Positions 22,431 through 31,021 of a DNA stretch of 64,000 nt are shown piece after piece; the stretch's first letter is position 1, and the number at the start of each line of letters is the position of its first letter. The position numbers and the translations under genes were made by a program. Source of the DNA: an uncultured Desulfuromonas sp. (GTDB taxonomy: Bacteria > Desulfobacterota > Desulfuromonadia > Desulfuromonadales > Desulfuromonadaceae). The stretch spans positions 3,813,501 through 3,877,500 of the forward strand of contig NZ_OY781461.1 of assembly GCF_963676955.1 (NCBI RefSeq), written 5' to 3'. The notes under the pieces were generated by a model. The model had not been told where the DNA came from, ran no database searches, and saw only the letters and a program-made list of their open reading frames with translations.

Positions 22431-22464
22431 AAAGCCCCGACGGTGATGCCGTCGGGGCTTTTTT
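22431..22464. terminator. Bidirectional terminator shared by icd and the GGDEF-EAL gene
   Basis: AAAGCCCCGACGG and CCGTCGGGGCTTT pair around TGATG, with T-rich tracts on both strands. Without the intron it would lie about 30 nt after the icd stop. It also ends the convergent leftward gene whose stop is at 22529. Confidence 0.9.
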
Positions 22465-22528
22465 AATTTAGATGTCGCTTGTTCTTTTGCTTACCAGAGG
22501 GAGCGTTCACATTCTTCTGATTGCCCCC

Positions 22529-24430
22529 CTATAACGGCCAGCCCTGCTGTAAGAATGCTTCCAGTTCTCTGCGAGGCAAAGGTTTGGAAAAGATAAATCC
22601 CTGCATCGCCTGACAGCCGAGATCACTGAGGAAGCTCACCTGCTCCATCGTCTCAACCCCTTCCGCAATCACACTAAGCCCCAAAGTTTCAGCCATTGAT
22701 ATAATCGTCGCAACGATCGCCGCATGATTGTCGTCATGCATCACATTCACCAGAAAAGATTTATCGATCTTGAGACGATCAACGGGAAAGGTATTTAAAT
22801 AGTTCAGCGAGGAATAGCCGGTGCCGAAATCATCAATAGCCAGACGGATTCCAAGCGTGCTGAGCTGATCAAGAGTCTTACGTGCGGAGTCGGCATTTTC
22901 CATCAGAATAGTTTCAGTAATTTCCAACTCCAATTGCTCCGGTTTAAAATCGGTTTCCAGGAGGATCTTTTTAACTTTGTACACCAGAGCCGAATCGTCA
23001 AATTGCCGTCCGGATAAATTGACGGAGAGCTGGAGAGGCACATTTATCCGGCATTGGAGCTGTTGCACCTGAAGGCACGCCTGCCGCAAGACCCATTCTC
23101 CAAGGGCAACAATCTGACCAGTACTTTCGACCACGGGAATAAAAATTTCGGGCGGCACCACCTCACCTTTTGACTGGTTCCAGCGCACCAGAGCCTCAAC
23201 GCCGGTGACTTTTTGGCGGCTCCAATCGAATTGCGGTTGAAAATAAACCTCAAACTGCTGATCAATCAGCGCATGACGGAGCTGTTCTTCAAGCTCAAGT
23301 TGGCGTGTGGCATTTTTGTTCATTTCCTCAGAGAAAAAACAATAGCCGTTTCCGTGATCATATTTGGCTGCGTACATCGCCATATCGGCATTACGCATCA
23401 GAATCTCGGCGTTGTCGCCATCTTGAGGATAAACAGAGATGCCGATACTGGCGGAAACGACCAGTTCGCGTTCCGCAAGAAAATAAGCTTGCGATAAGGC
23501 CGTAAGAACCTTCTGGGCAATATGGGGAATATTGCTGATCTGCTTAAAGCCGGAGAGAATAATAACAAATTCATCGCCGCCAAGACGCGCGGCGGTGTCA
23601 TTGTCACGTAAGCTGCTGCGCAATCTACGTGCAGCTTCTTTTAACAGCAGATCGCCGACGGAATGCCCTAACGTATCATTGACTCTTTTAAACTGGTCCA
23701 GATCAATAAACATCACGGCCAGATGGTGAGAAAAGCGTCGGGCATCGGCAATGGCATGAATGAGACGATCCTGAAGAAGAACGCGGTTGGGCAATCCCGT
23801 CAGGGTGTCGTAATAAGCCAGTTGATGAATCTTCTGTTCCGCCTGCTTACGTTCGGAAATATTGCGAAAAATACCTCGGACACTATGAGGCTGCCCTTCT
23901 TCCTGCCTCAGGCTGATATTTCCTTCGAGGAGCACCGCACAGCCGTCTTTACATTGAAAAGTGACCTCTATGGGCCCCAGTTCCATGCCATCCAACAACT
24001 TGATCACACGGTTACGACAAATCGGACGATCCGCGGACGAAATAACGTCAAAAATATTCAATGAGTCAATATCATTTTCGTGGTAGCCCAATGTCTCTTT
24101 CCAGGCACGGTTCACATAAAGAATAGAACCATCGAGGCGCACGGATTGAATCAGATCGGAAGCATTTTCAAACAGGTCCAGATAATGTTCTTGTAATTTC
24201 ACTTGTTTGACCACGGCATGACGAAGCCGACGCGACCAGATTCCGACAAGACCACCGGCGATGCTGCCATAGACAGCCGGAAAGTAATAAACCTGGGCGC
24301 GCCAAACAGGGGCGCCGATATACAGCTTTTGAAAAACAGATAGAAGACTGAGGAACAGTGCTCCCAACACAGGAAGAACAAGAAAGTCAACACAATGATT
24401 TTTCAGACGACAGGTCTCATTCCATTCCAT
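22529..24430 (-). CDS. Membrane PAS-GGDEF-EAL protein (c-di-GMP synthesis/degradation)
   Basis: About 633 residues. Two N-terminal membrane segments are followed by a PAS domain (LFENASDLIQSVRLDGSIL ... GIFRNISERKQAEQ), GGDEF and EAL. The GGDEF is intact (ARLGGDEFVIIL), with an RxxD inhibitory site (RDND) five residues before it. The EAL has the catalytic series EALVRW, LEITET, DDFGTGYSSL and AEGVET. Both activities are therefore possible. The ATG at 24430 is preceded by GGGGG; another ATG at 24448 is possible. The membrane part resembles the repeat in the histidine kinase at 46838. It ends at the shared terminator with icd. Confidence 0.92.
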   Translation of the reverse strand: MEWNETCRLKNHCVDFLVLPVLGALFLSLLSVFQKLYIGAPVWRAQVYYFPAVYGSIAGGLVGIWSRRLRHAVVKQVKLQEHYLDLFENASDLIQSVRLDGSILYVNRAWKETLGYHENDIDSLNIFDVISSADRPICRNRVIKLLDGMELGPIEVTFQCKDGCAVLLEGNISLRQEEGQPHSVRGIFRNISERKQAEQKIHQLAYYDTLTGLPNRVLLQDRLIHAIADARRFSHHLAVMFIDLDQFKRVNDTLGHSVGDLLLKEAARRLRSSLRDNDTAARLGGDEFVIILSGFKQISNIPHIAQKVLTALSQAYFLAERELVVSASIGISVYPQDGDNAEILMRNADMAMYAAKYDHGNGYCFFSEEMNKNATRQLELEEQLRHALIDQQFEVYFQPQFDWSRQKVTGVEALVRWNQSKGEVVPPEIFIPVVESTGQIVALGEWVLRQACLQVQQLQCRINVPLQLSVNLSGRQFDDSALVYKVKKILLETDFKPEQLELEITETILMENADSARKTLDQLSTLGIRLAIDDFGTGYSSLNYLNTFPVDRLKIDKSFLVNVMHDDNHAAIVATIISMAETLGLSVIAEGVETMEQVSFLSDLGCQAMQGFIFSKPLPRRELEAFLQQGWPL

Positions 24431-24492
24431 TACACATCCCCCACACACTGGCCATGAAATAATTTTAGCTCATTGAGAAAAATAAATCGCAT

Positions 24493-24528
24493 AAAAAAAA
24501 GAGGCTCCTCCTATTAAAGAGAAGCCCC
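24493..24528 (-). terminator. Rho-independent terminator of the cytochrome operon
   Basis: On the minus strand, GGGGCTTCTC and GAGGAGCCTC pair (two G-U) around an 8-nt loop, followed by eight T. It lies about 160 nt after the last gene of the operon. Confidence 0.85.
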
Positions 24529-24568
24529 TAAATCTAATCAATGAGAAGACGCCAGAAACCTGGTTGAC

Positions 24569-24657
24569 CATTGCCACGGACAAAAACAGCAACCATTTAA
24601 AGCCGTTTTTCGTGTCCGTAGTGTCGGCATAAACGCCATAGTGATTTCATGGCAATG
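24569..24657. repeat. Nested inverted repeats in the operon 3' region
   Basis: CATTGCCA (24569) and TGGCAATG (24650) form an outer pair. ACGGACA (24576) and TGTCCGT (24613) form an inner one. The RNA or DNA could fold into a long irregular hairpin. No function is known. Confidence 0.4.
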
Positions 24658-24686
24658 CCGTAAATAAAACGTGTTGAATGCGGTCG

Positions 24687-25586
24687 CTAATCCATCACGG
24701 ACTCTTGTTCTTCCCCCCAGTTTTCCAACCCCATCCCCTGAAAGCGAGGAATCCAGGGAGAACGTTCCATTGACTGAGGCGCCGTTTCCTCTTGAAGGTC
24801 GCTCTCTTCGTCGCCGCTCGCAGATTGCCCTGCGGCGTGTTGCTGATAAATAACGCCTGAGACATGAGTCTGGGTCGTGTCAATGGCGCGAGAAGTTGTT
24901 TGAGAGGAAGATGCCGCCACAGGTTCAATCGCCACAGGTTCAATCGCCACAGGTTCAATCGCCACAGGTTCAATCGCCACAGGTTCAATCGCCACAGGTT
25001 CAATCGCCACAGGTTCAATCGCCACAGGTTCAATCGCCACAGGTTTAATCGCCACAGGTTCAATCGCCACAGGTTCAATCGCCACAGGCTCAACCGCCAC
25101 AGGCTCAACCGCCACAGGCTCAACCGCCACAGGCTCAACCGCCACAGGGGACACGACGGTAATCTGTGCATACAGCTGATTCAATGCCTTTTCCACCCCG
25201 GTCCACAGATCAAGCTCCCCATCTGCGTAAAAATAGTCTGCCACTCCGAGCACCCGGCCATTTTCAGCATTGATAATTCTAGCGTGAAAACTTTTAACGG
25301 TTTTTGTCGGCTCACTATCGTCCGTCAGATCGACAACCCGTTGCCATCGGCACAACAGCTGAGCGTCTACCCGAGAGCTCCCATTCGTCGGTTGCCAGCC
25401 CAGACGATAAACAGCATCTGTGACCTGGGATACCGTAATTTCGGTTGGCGGTTGTTCGACTACCACGGCAACACGGGCATCTTGCGATAGTCGCCAATTG
25501 GAATCGAGGTCAACATGCAAATGACTGCAGGCACTGAGTAGAGCCAGAATGAGCATAACAAACAGGAATCGGATAGGTGTCTTCAT
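24687..25586 (-). CDS. Lipoprotein with expanded PVAIE/PVAVE pentapeptide repeat
   Basis: A 299-residue lipoprotein. The ATG at 25586 follows AGGGAGAA and overlaps the upstream cytochrome stop by 4 nt (ATGA). The lipobox is LLSAC. A globular part of about 120 residues follows (SNWRLSQDARVAVVVEQPP ... ADYFYADGELDLWTGVEKALNQLYAQITVV). Next comes an uninterrupted run of 15 pentapeptides (PVAVE x4, PVAIE x2, PVAIK, PVAIE x8), then an acidic Ser/Gln-rich tail. No known family was recognised. As last gene of the bc/multihaem operon it may be an assembly factor or periplasm-spanning spacer. Confidence 0.8.
   Translation of the reverse strand: MKTPIRFLFVMLILALLSACSHLHVDLDSNWRLSQDARVAVVVEQPPTEITVSQVTDAVYRLGWQPTNGSSRVDAQLLCRWQRVVDLTDDSEPTKTVKSFHARIINAENGRVLGVADYFYADGELDLWTGVEKALNQLYAQITVVSPVAVEPVAVEPVAVEPVAVEPVAIEPVAIEPVAIKPVAIEPVAIEPVAIEPVAIEPVAIEPVAIEPVAIEPVAIEPVAASSSQTTSRAIDTTQTHVSGVIYQQHAAGQSASGDEESDLQEETAPQSMERSPWIPRFQGMGLENWGEEQESVMD
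24916..25147. repeat. 15-bp tandem repeat inside the lipoprotein gene
   Basis: Fifteen full 15-bp units (24916-25140) start GCCACAGG, plus a partial unit. Ten units are exact GCCACAGGTTCAATC, one has TTTAATC, and the four nearest the N-terminal end of the protein read GCTCAACC. The unit length is a multiple of 3, so gain or loss of units keeps the frame. The near-identity points to recent slippage expansion. It has no spacers, so it is not a CRISPR. Confidence 0.95.
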
Positions 25587-26419
25587 TGGTACAGTTCTCC
25601 CTGAGTGACAGGCCAAGTGTTATCGATCAACTGGTGAATCTGCTGATCGTTCAAATCAAGCGGCGGCATCACCGCGAGCGGACGTATCTGGCGTGGATTT
25701 TTAATCCAACGTGTCAGGCCATCCGTCGTCCACGGTTGATCATCTTTAAAAGTTTTCGGGTAAAAAGATGTTAACAAGCCAGAAAGATTGGGGGCAATAG
25801 TTGCCGTACCCAGGCCACCCGAATGCGGCGTCAACACGCGATGGCATGCCCCGCAATGTTTCTCAAAAGGGCGTTCCTCGCTGGCGGGATCTTCAAAGTG
25901 CACTATGGTGATATCCTCGCCGGCGTTGTGAAGTGGTGCCGTGCCTCCCGCGAGCAGAGCGCGGATCACCTGTTGACGATCCTGCTCACCCAAAGCGAAG
26001 TTCGGCATATAATAAGCCGGCTCAAGTAACGCCTCGGTCATCTCTTCAATGGAACGTTGGGCCAACAGTTGATCGAGATCTGCGGCAAGTGTATTGCCTT
26101 TACGGCTCTGGATATGGCAGCGACGGCAGGCAAAACGATCAATGCTCTGTCGCGCAGCAATCATGATAGGCGCATTGGCAAGGCGAAACCAGGCATACAC
26201 GGCATCAATGCGTTGCGAATGAGCCAGGTCTTTACGTCGCGTTTGTGGATTCCCCCGGTGGCAACCAACACAATCCGTCAGAGCAACAGCCGAGTCCGCG
26301 ACAAAATCATGGCTTAACACAACCCGACTATGACACTCCAGACAGCTGTTGAGCGTTTCACCACGCACCGGAACGCTCAGACCGAGCAGCAGGATTAAAA
26401 CGGCAAGACGAAGGCCCAA
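25583..26419 (-). CDS. Tetrahaem c-type cytochrome of the bc-type complex
   Basis: A 278-residue exported protein with N-terminal signal sequence and four CxxCH motifs (CLECH, CVGCH, CRRCH, CGACH). The last, together with MPPLDL as possible Met ligand, forms a class-I-like cytochrome c domain in the C-terminal half. The start is a TTG with GGGGTG upstream, inside the end of the cytochrome b C-terminal gene (25-nt overlap). It probably accepts electrons from the Rieske protein, taking the place of cytochrome c1. Confidence 0.88.
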   Translation of the reverse strand: MGLRLAVLILLLGLSVPVRGETLNSCLECHSRVVLSHDFVADSAVALTDCVGCHRGNPQTRRKDLAHSQRIDAVYAWFRLANAPIMIAARQSIDRFACRRCHIQSRKGNTLAADLDQLLAQRSIEEMTEALLEPAYYMPNFALGEQDRQQVIRALLAGGTAPLHNAGEDITIVHFEDPASEERPFEKHCGACHRVLTPHSGGLGTATIAPNLSGLLTSFYPKTFKDDQPWTTDGLTRWIKNPRQIRPLAVMPPLDLNDQQIHQLIDNTWPVTQGELYQ

Positions 26420-26808
26420 TTTTCACCCCGGAAATAAAAAGCAACAACGGTCAACAGGACAATGACGACAAAACTGATCAGCGTTAACCAATTGACCCAA
26501 CGTTGATCTGCCGGCCACCAGCAGGCTCGTTTCGATGGCGCAACACCGGGAATCCAGGGCAGCACGCAAAACAGTCCGCCCAAAAACACGACAGCATAAA
26601 TGGCATACTTGGAATAACTGACCACTTCCTGCATCCAGATCAGAAACCAAGCGGCACGTGATGGATTCGGCACCCGCGAGACATCGGCAGGCTCCAGCAA
26701 CGGCGCGGGAAACAGGGCCGCAAAAACCACAGTGGCCAAGACGGTTGCCGCCATCGCCCCTTTGATCAGACGAAAAAAGGTCGGATCACTTTTAACAAAG
26801 TTTTTCAC
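26395..26808 (-). CDS. Cytochrome b, C-terminal part (subunit IV-like)
   Basis: A 137-residue protein with three hydrophobic helices, corresponding to the C-terminal domain of cytochrome b as in split b6f-type complexes. The quinol-oxidation loop reads PNPSRAAWFLIWMQE. The Glu of the usual PEWY motif is replaced (AAWF). It overlaps the N-terminal cytochrome b gene by 4 nt. Confidence 0.85.
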   Translation of the reverse strand: MKNFVKSDPTFFRLIKGAMAATVLATVVFAALFPAPLLEPADVSRVPNPSRAAWFLIWMQEVVSYSKYAIYAVVFLGGLFCVLPWIPGVAPSKRACWWPADQRWVNWLTLISFVVIVLLTVVAFYFRGENWAFVLPF

Positions 26809-27434
26809 AGGTACGGCAAGGCTCCTTTTTGTTTACGAATCTTGTAGAAGTGAAGCGCACACAACAGGACCGTCACCATGGGCAATACCACAACGTGCAG
26901 GATATAAAACCGCAACAAAGACAGCGGCTCACCAACGGCATCAGGCACCAGAAACCGGTAAAACAACTCACCGAGGGGTAAAATTCGCACCAGCTCCATA
27001 CCGGTCTGGGTCGCCCACAGGGCCAGCTGATCCATGGGTAACAGATAGCCGGTATAACCGGAGAACAGAGCCAGGCACAGCAGCAAAAAGCCAATCAACC
27101 AGTTCATCTGGCGCGGTGGTCGATAGGCTCCGGTCAACAGCACCCGTAAGGTATGGAGAAAGATCAGCAACAGATACAGGTTGGACGCAGTTCGATGCAA
27201 ACTGTGCAGAAAGTGCCCGCCAAACACCTGCTCTTCGATATACAGGATTGAGGTGTACGCATGATCGGCATGAGGCTGATAATACATGGCCAACAACAAG
27301 CCACTGATCGCCAGTAACACAAACAGGGTAAACGCCATGCCGCCCAGACAAAAGGTATAGCTGATCTTCAGGTTCTCTCTGAGAACCATGCGTGGGAACA
27401 GATGTCGGATAAAATCTTTAAACACAGTCACCAT
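26805..27434 (-). CDS. Cytochrome b, N-terminal part (b6-like)
   Basis: A 209-residue integral membrane protein with four helices and the two His pairs that hold haems bL and bH (HSLHRTASNLYLLLIFLHTLR and the HVVVLPMVTVLLCALH helix). GYTGYLLPMDQLALWA matches the conserved quinol-site helix of cytochrome b. With the next gene it forms a split cytochrome b that oxidises menaquinol. It lies 67 nt after the Rieske gene. Confidence 0.92.
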   Translation of the reverse strand: MVTVFKDFIRHLFPRMVLRENLKISYTFCLGGMAFTLFVLLAISGLLLAMYYQPHADHAYTSILYIEEQVFGGHFLHSLHRTASNLYLLLIFLHTLRVLLTGAYRPPRQMNWLIGFLLLCLALFSGYTGYLLPMDQLALWATQTGMELVRILPLGELFYRFLVPDAVGEPLSLLRFYILHVVVLPMVTVLLCALHFYKIRKQKGALPYL

Positions 27435-27501
27435 CCTCGGTGGTTAATCGTATGCAATCCGCCGTTAATCTCAACGGGGTGTCGCGACCAAGAGCCCCTT
27501 G

Positions 27502-27894
27502 CTAACCATAAACCTGCCAGGAATCACCCCGGCGCACCAGGCGCAATTGCGGCAACGGACGATCCGCAGGCCCTCGGGTCACCTCGCCGTGTCGATCAAA
27601 CGTGCTGCCATGGCAGGGACAACTCAATTGCGTTGATGTTACCGTGAGCGTGCAGCCCAAGTGGGTGCATACCAGGCTCAAGGCATACACCTGTCCCTGC
27701 TCACGAATCAGGGCGAAGCGCTGGCGACGAAACACCAAAGCTCCCCGTTCCGGTATTTTGCCATCCTCCACGGTGGCGAGCAGGCTTTCCTGCGGCGGTG
27801 ACGCGGCAAAAAAACGCAACAAGCCCCACCCGGTAAGCGCACCGACAATCAGGGTTTGGATGAAGCGGCGTCTTTTTTGAGAAAATTCTGCCAT
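27502..27894 (-). CDS. Rieske [2Fe-2S] protein
   Basis: A 130-residue protein. The N-terminus KRRRFIQTLIVGAL suggests twin-arginine export with a retained membrane anchor. The cluster motifs are CTHLGC and CPCHGS (Cys and His ligands plus the disulfide cysteines). It passes electrons from quinol to the c-haem partner. It starts 46 nt inside the end of the decahaem gene. Confidence 0.95.
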   Translation of the reverse strand: MAEFSQKRRRFIQTLIVGALTGWGLLRFFAASPPQESLLATVEDGKIPERGALVFRRQRFALIREQGQVYALSLVCTHLGCTLTVTSTQLSCPCHGSTFDRHGEVTRGPADRPLPQLRLVRRGDSWQVYG

Positions 27895-29093
27895 TTTTCT
27901 ACATATCCTCGACTGTACTGCGGTGTCTTGTCACTCATCCGTTCAAAACGCTCCGGCGTCATAAAACGGCCATTGATCACCGTTTGCCCTTCAGGACGCC
28001 ACAGACCTTCAATCCCCAGTCCGTCACGATCCGGACGATAGATTCGTTTATCAAGAGGTTCCAGGATGAAGCGCCGTGCATTGCCATGGCATTGATCGCA
28101 CAACGCCGTTCCCCGGCGGATGGTATGGGGCGTAAACACTTTCCATTCGCCGACCAGCTGTTGGTTTTCTTCCCCCACCGCCCGGTTATCGACCACTTTA
28201 CTGTAATACGCCTGAAACTGGGGACGAATGGGTGCCACCTGGCCTTCATCGTTCACACCCAGCGGAGGTAAATCCTGACGTTTGAGATAACTGCTTTTCA
28301 CATAGCGCTCATTACCCGTAGGCTTGACGCGAAAATAAGCGCGGTTGCTGCTGTTGATGGTTTCCACATAGAATGTGGCGTACTCCTGCGCAGCCCAGGA
28401 GGCATGGCAGCTGACACACTCCATCTTTTCCAGATGGGCTGTGATGCGGTGCTCAATGATATCGAGATTGACATCGTGGCAATCGCGACAGGATTTGGCA
28501 CTGGTTTGTTGCTGTAAGAAACTGGCCATGGTATGGCAATCGCTGCAATCCAATCCGGCTTCAGCGTGCACATCGGGGCGCATTTTCAAATAATACTGGT
28601 CGTGAGAACGCGGCCCGCGCTGGTAGCGCACACTATCTTCCCGCGGGGCACGACCGGAGAAATCCCAGCCGACAAAATAGCCCTGATGACAATTCTGACA
28701 GCGCTGCGTATCCGGTGTGGTGATAGCGTGCCCGGAACCATGGCAATCCTCGCAGGAAGAAACATGACACTGCCGGCAATTAGTCGCATAGAAGGTGTCG
28801 TCCGCCCGCCCCCAGCTGCGTTGGCAAAAGTCCTGTTCCGCCGTACGGCGGCTCATGGCATGAGAAAAGATCATGCCGCTGTCTTCATGACAGCCGACAC
28901 AGCCCAAGCCACGGTTGTCGGCAATGCCTGGTTGGCTCAGGTTGCCCTGAGTGTCATGGCACTGCTGACAGGCCATTTCCTGATGAACGCCGGACACCGT
29001 CACTTCATGACACTGCCGGCAGGGCGCTGCCAGCACAGTGGTCACGCTAGTGAGCAGGAGTAGCGCGCTGAAGGCAACGTTCAATCTGGTCAT
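27849..29093 (-). CDS. Decahaem c-type cytochrome
   Basis: A 414-residue exported protein with signal peptide (ALLLLTSVTTVLAA) and ten CxxCH motifs: CRQCH, CQQCH, CVGCH, CRQCH, CEDCH, CQNCH, CSDCH, CRDCH, CVSCH and CDQCH. Nine lie in the first half. The last lies in the CDQCHGNARRF region before a C-terminal tail without haem sites. It overlaps the dodecahaem gene by 47 nt and the Rieske gene by 46 nt, which implies coupled translation. Probably a periplasmic electron carrier. Confidence 0.93.
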   Translation of the reverse strand: MTRLNVAFSALLLLTSVTTVLAAPCRQCHEVTVSGVHQEMACQQCHDTQGNLSQPGIADNRGLGCVGCHEDSGMIFSHAMSRRTAEQDFCQRSWGRADDTFYATNCRQCHVSSCEDCHGSGHAITTPDTQRCQNCHQGYFVGWDFSGRAPREDSVRYQRGPRSHDQYYLKMRPDVHAEAGLDCSDCHTMASFLQQQTSAKSCRDCHDVNLDIIEHRITAHLEKMECVSCHASWAAQEYATFYVETINSSNRAYFRVKPTGNERYVKSSYLKRQDLPPLGVNDEGQVAPIRPQFQAYYSKVVDNRAVGEENQQLVGEWKVFTPHTIRRGTALCDQCHGNARRFILEPLDKRIYRPDRDGLGIEGLWRPEGQTVINGRFMTPERFERMSDKTPQYSRGYVEKWQNFLKKDAASSKP

Positions 29094-30879
29094 AATCTAA
29101 AGCCTGCTGATAGATGGCATCTTTGGGGTCATCATGGCATACCAGACACTGGTTGACCATCAACGCCCGACGCACTTCCTCTTCATTCAAAGGACGGCTA
29201 TGCTCACGTACCACAGCGGAAAAGGACTGCATTTCCCCCTGTTTCATGACCATAAAACCATCCAGCGGCAACTCGTCTGATTTTTCACAGATCAAGGTGC
29301 TTTCAACACTCTGCCCTTGCACAACATGCTGACCAAAGCCGAGAAATGCCGGGTCAGCATGACACTCACTGCAACCGACCGCTTTCAATGCCGTGTTGTG
29401 GGAATAAAACGGCGCAAAACGCAGCTGCTGCTTACCGCGAAAATTAGCCACGTATTCCTCTTTTTGCACATTGCCGCGGCGATCGCGAACCGTCACAAAC
29501 GTCTGACAGCCCGGCGTCATCGGGGCAATTTTACCCCGTTGGTCAAGCGCCAGAGAATACGGATAGAGCGAACGATAGTCTTCTGTTTCGCTGAACTTGC
29601 CTCGGGTCTCCCGACCACGAACAAAATCCATCCCTTTTTGCGATTGGTCATATTGGGTATGACAACCGAAACATTGCGGCACCGCAGCCGAATGGCACGC
29701 ATAACACTCCATCCGTTCATGACCGGTAATCTTGTGCTCAGGCGTTGCAGTGATCTGCTTGCTGACATGTTCCCGGCCATCCCGCTTGCCCACAACGATG
29801 ACCTTGCCGTCACGATAAAAAACGTTGGAATACGGCCGCCCTTTTGACGTCAGAACCAGCTTGTCACCGGTTTTGACCTGGCGCTGGTAGTTACGCGACT
29901 CGCGCACAGCGTCATGATTTTCGCGTTCCACCACTTCGAAGCGGGGGGCTTCATCGCCGCTGCCATGGCAATCTTCGCAAGCCACCTCGGTCTGCAGATA
30001 CATATTTTCGTAAGCGTAACCATCCCCCATCACATCGCGTGACGTATGGCAATCAATGCAGTCCATTCCTTTATCAAAATGGATGTCACCCTGAATATGA
30101 GTGACATTACGCGCCCCACTGATCAGCTCCGGACCGGGAAAGCCGTTACTGACCGGCACCAGGCCGTTATTGCCGTCGTTCATGCCCTGATACGACAACG
30201 CAATCCGACCACTGCGGTTATGGCAGCGGAAACACACCTCGTTGGTCGGCAACGGTTCCATCTGATGGCTGGCGGAATGGGGCCATCTATTTTTCATCGC
30301 CAGGTCATTGCCCTGGTAGGTGCCGTTTTCATTGAATGGAAAATGACAGGCGGCACAGCCTGACGCATGAGAAGCCTTCCAAGAGCGGTGCGACTCCATG
30401 CCGACATGGCACAATGAACAGTATTTGCGATACAACTCTCCGGCCAGATTACGCAACTTCAGTACGGAATGATGCTCAACCGGTTTCCCTTCGGCATCGT
30501 AAAGCTTCTGGTCCATCGTTGCGTAGAGATATTCTTCGCCGCCTTCCCATGTCAGGCGAATATTTTTGATAAACCCGGTATTGGTCAGCATCAGGTTGGA
30601 GCGCACCCGATCAAGCTGATATTGGTGACACTTGCCGCAGGTTTTTTCCCAGAATTTTGGCGCAGAAGGATTGCGTGGACCATACATGGATGCATGGGCG
30701 GCTTTTTTGTCGGTCAAGGTCTCATCGCCACCATGACAATCGATACAATCCTGGTGGGTATCCGAGGCTAATTCCAGACCCGCGTGACAATATTCGCATT
30801 GCGATGTCTGGGATTGCGCACCACAACCAACCAGCAGAAAAAGCAAAAGACAGGCAATAAAAATCTGGACTCGAATCAT
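29047..30879 (-). CDS. Dodecahaem c-type cytochrome lipoprotein
   Basis: About 610 residues from the ATG at 30879, which gives a clean lipoprotein signal (MIRVQIFIACLLLFLLVGC). An open frame up to 30993 is not believed. Twelve CxxCH motifs are seen: CEYCH, CIDCH, CGKCH, CSLCH, CAACH, CFRCH, CIDCH, CEDCH, CYACH, CFGCH, CSECH and CLVCH. It is the first gene of the cytochrome operon and is probably membrane-anchored on the periplasmic or outer-membrane side. Multihaem lipoproteins of this kind sit in porin-cytochrome conduits of Geobacter. Confidence 0.92.
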   Translation of the reverse strand: MIRVQIFIACLLLFLLVGCGAQSQTSQCEYCHAGLELASDTHQDCIDCHGGDETLTDKKAAHASMYGPRNPSAPKFWEKTCGKCHQYQLDRVRSNLMLTNTGFIKNIRLTWEGGEEYLYATMDQKLYDAEGKPVEHHSVLKLRNLAGELYRKYCSLCHVGMESHRSWKASHASGCAACHFPFNENGTYQGNDLAMKNRWPHSASHQMEPLPTNEVCFRCHNRSGRIALSYQGMNDGNNGLVPVSNGFPGPELISGARNVTHIQGDIHFDKGMDCIDCHTSRDVMGDGYAYENMYLQTEVACEDCHGSGDEAPRFEVVERENHDAVRESRNYQRQVKTGDKLVLTSKGRPYSNVFYRDGKVIVVGKRDGREHVSKQITATPEHKITGHERMECYACHSAAVPQCFGCHTQYDQSQKGMDFVRGRETRGKFSETEDYRSLYPYSLALDQRGKIAPMTPGCQTFVTVRDRRGNVQKEEYVANFRGKQQLRFAPFYSHNTALKAVGCSECHADPAFLGFGQHVVQGQSVESTLICEKSDELPLDGFMVMKQGEMQSFSAVVREHSRPLNEEEVRRALMVNQCLVCHDDPKDAIYQQALDYDQIERCLQRATPAH

Positions 30880-30954
30880 AACTCCGACACGCGACACACA
30901 AGGAAGGTCAGTAGAAAAATATCCTATCACAGAACCGACATCGCCCCTACGACA

Positions 30955-30990
30955 AACGAAAAGGTGCCCGTGTCTGATGACACGGGCACC
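30955..30990 (-). terminator. Terminator between porin 1 and the cytochrome operon
   Basis: GGTGCCCGTGT and ACACGGGCACC (11-bp perfect stem, 6-nt loop) are followed on the minus strand by TTTTCGTTT. It would let the porin/rhodanese pair be made in excess over the downstream cytochromes, or give the cytochrome operon its own promoter. Confidence 0.8.
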
Positions 30991-31021
30991 CAAAGGTCTT
31001 ACGTCAATTGCAGAACAACCG

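Noticed and set aside
24916..25147. CRISPR-like direct repeat
   Set aside because: Units are contiguous without spacers, 15 bp long and in frame with a coding sequence.
24864..25490. Plus-strand frame with (H/R)RFN repeats
   Set aside because: It is the antisense reading of the 15-bp repeat in the lipoprotein gene. The minus frame has signal peptide, lipobox and a ribosome site.
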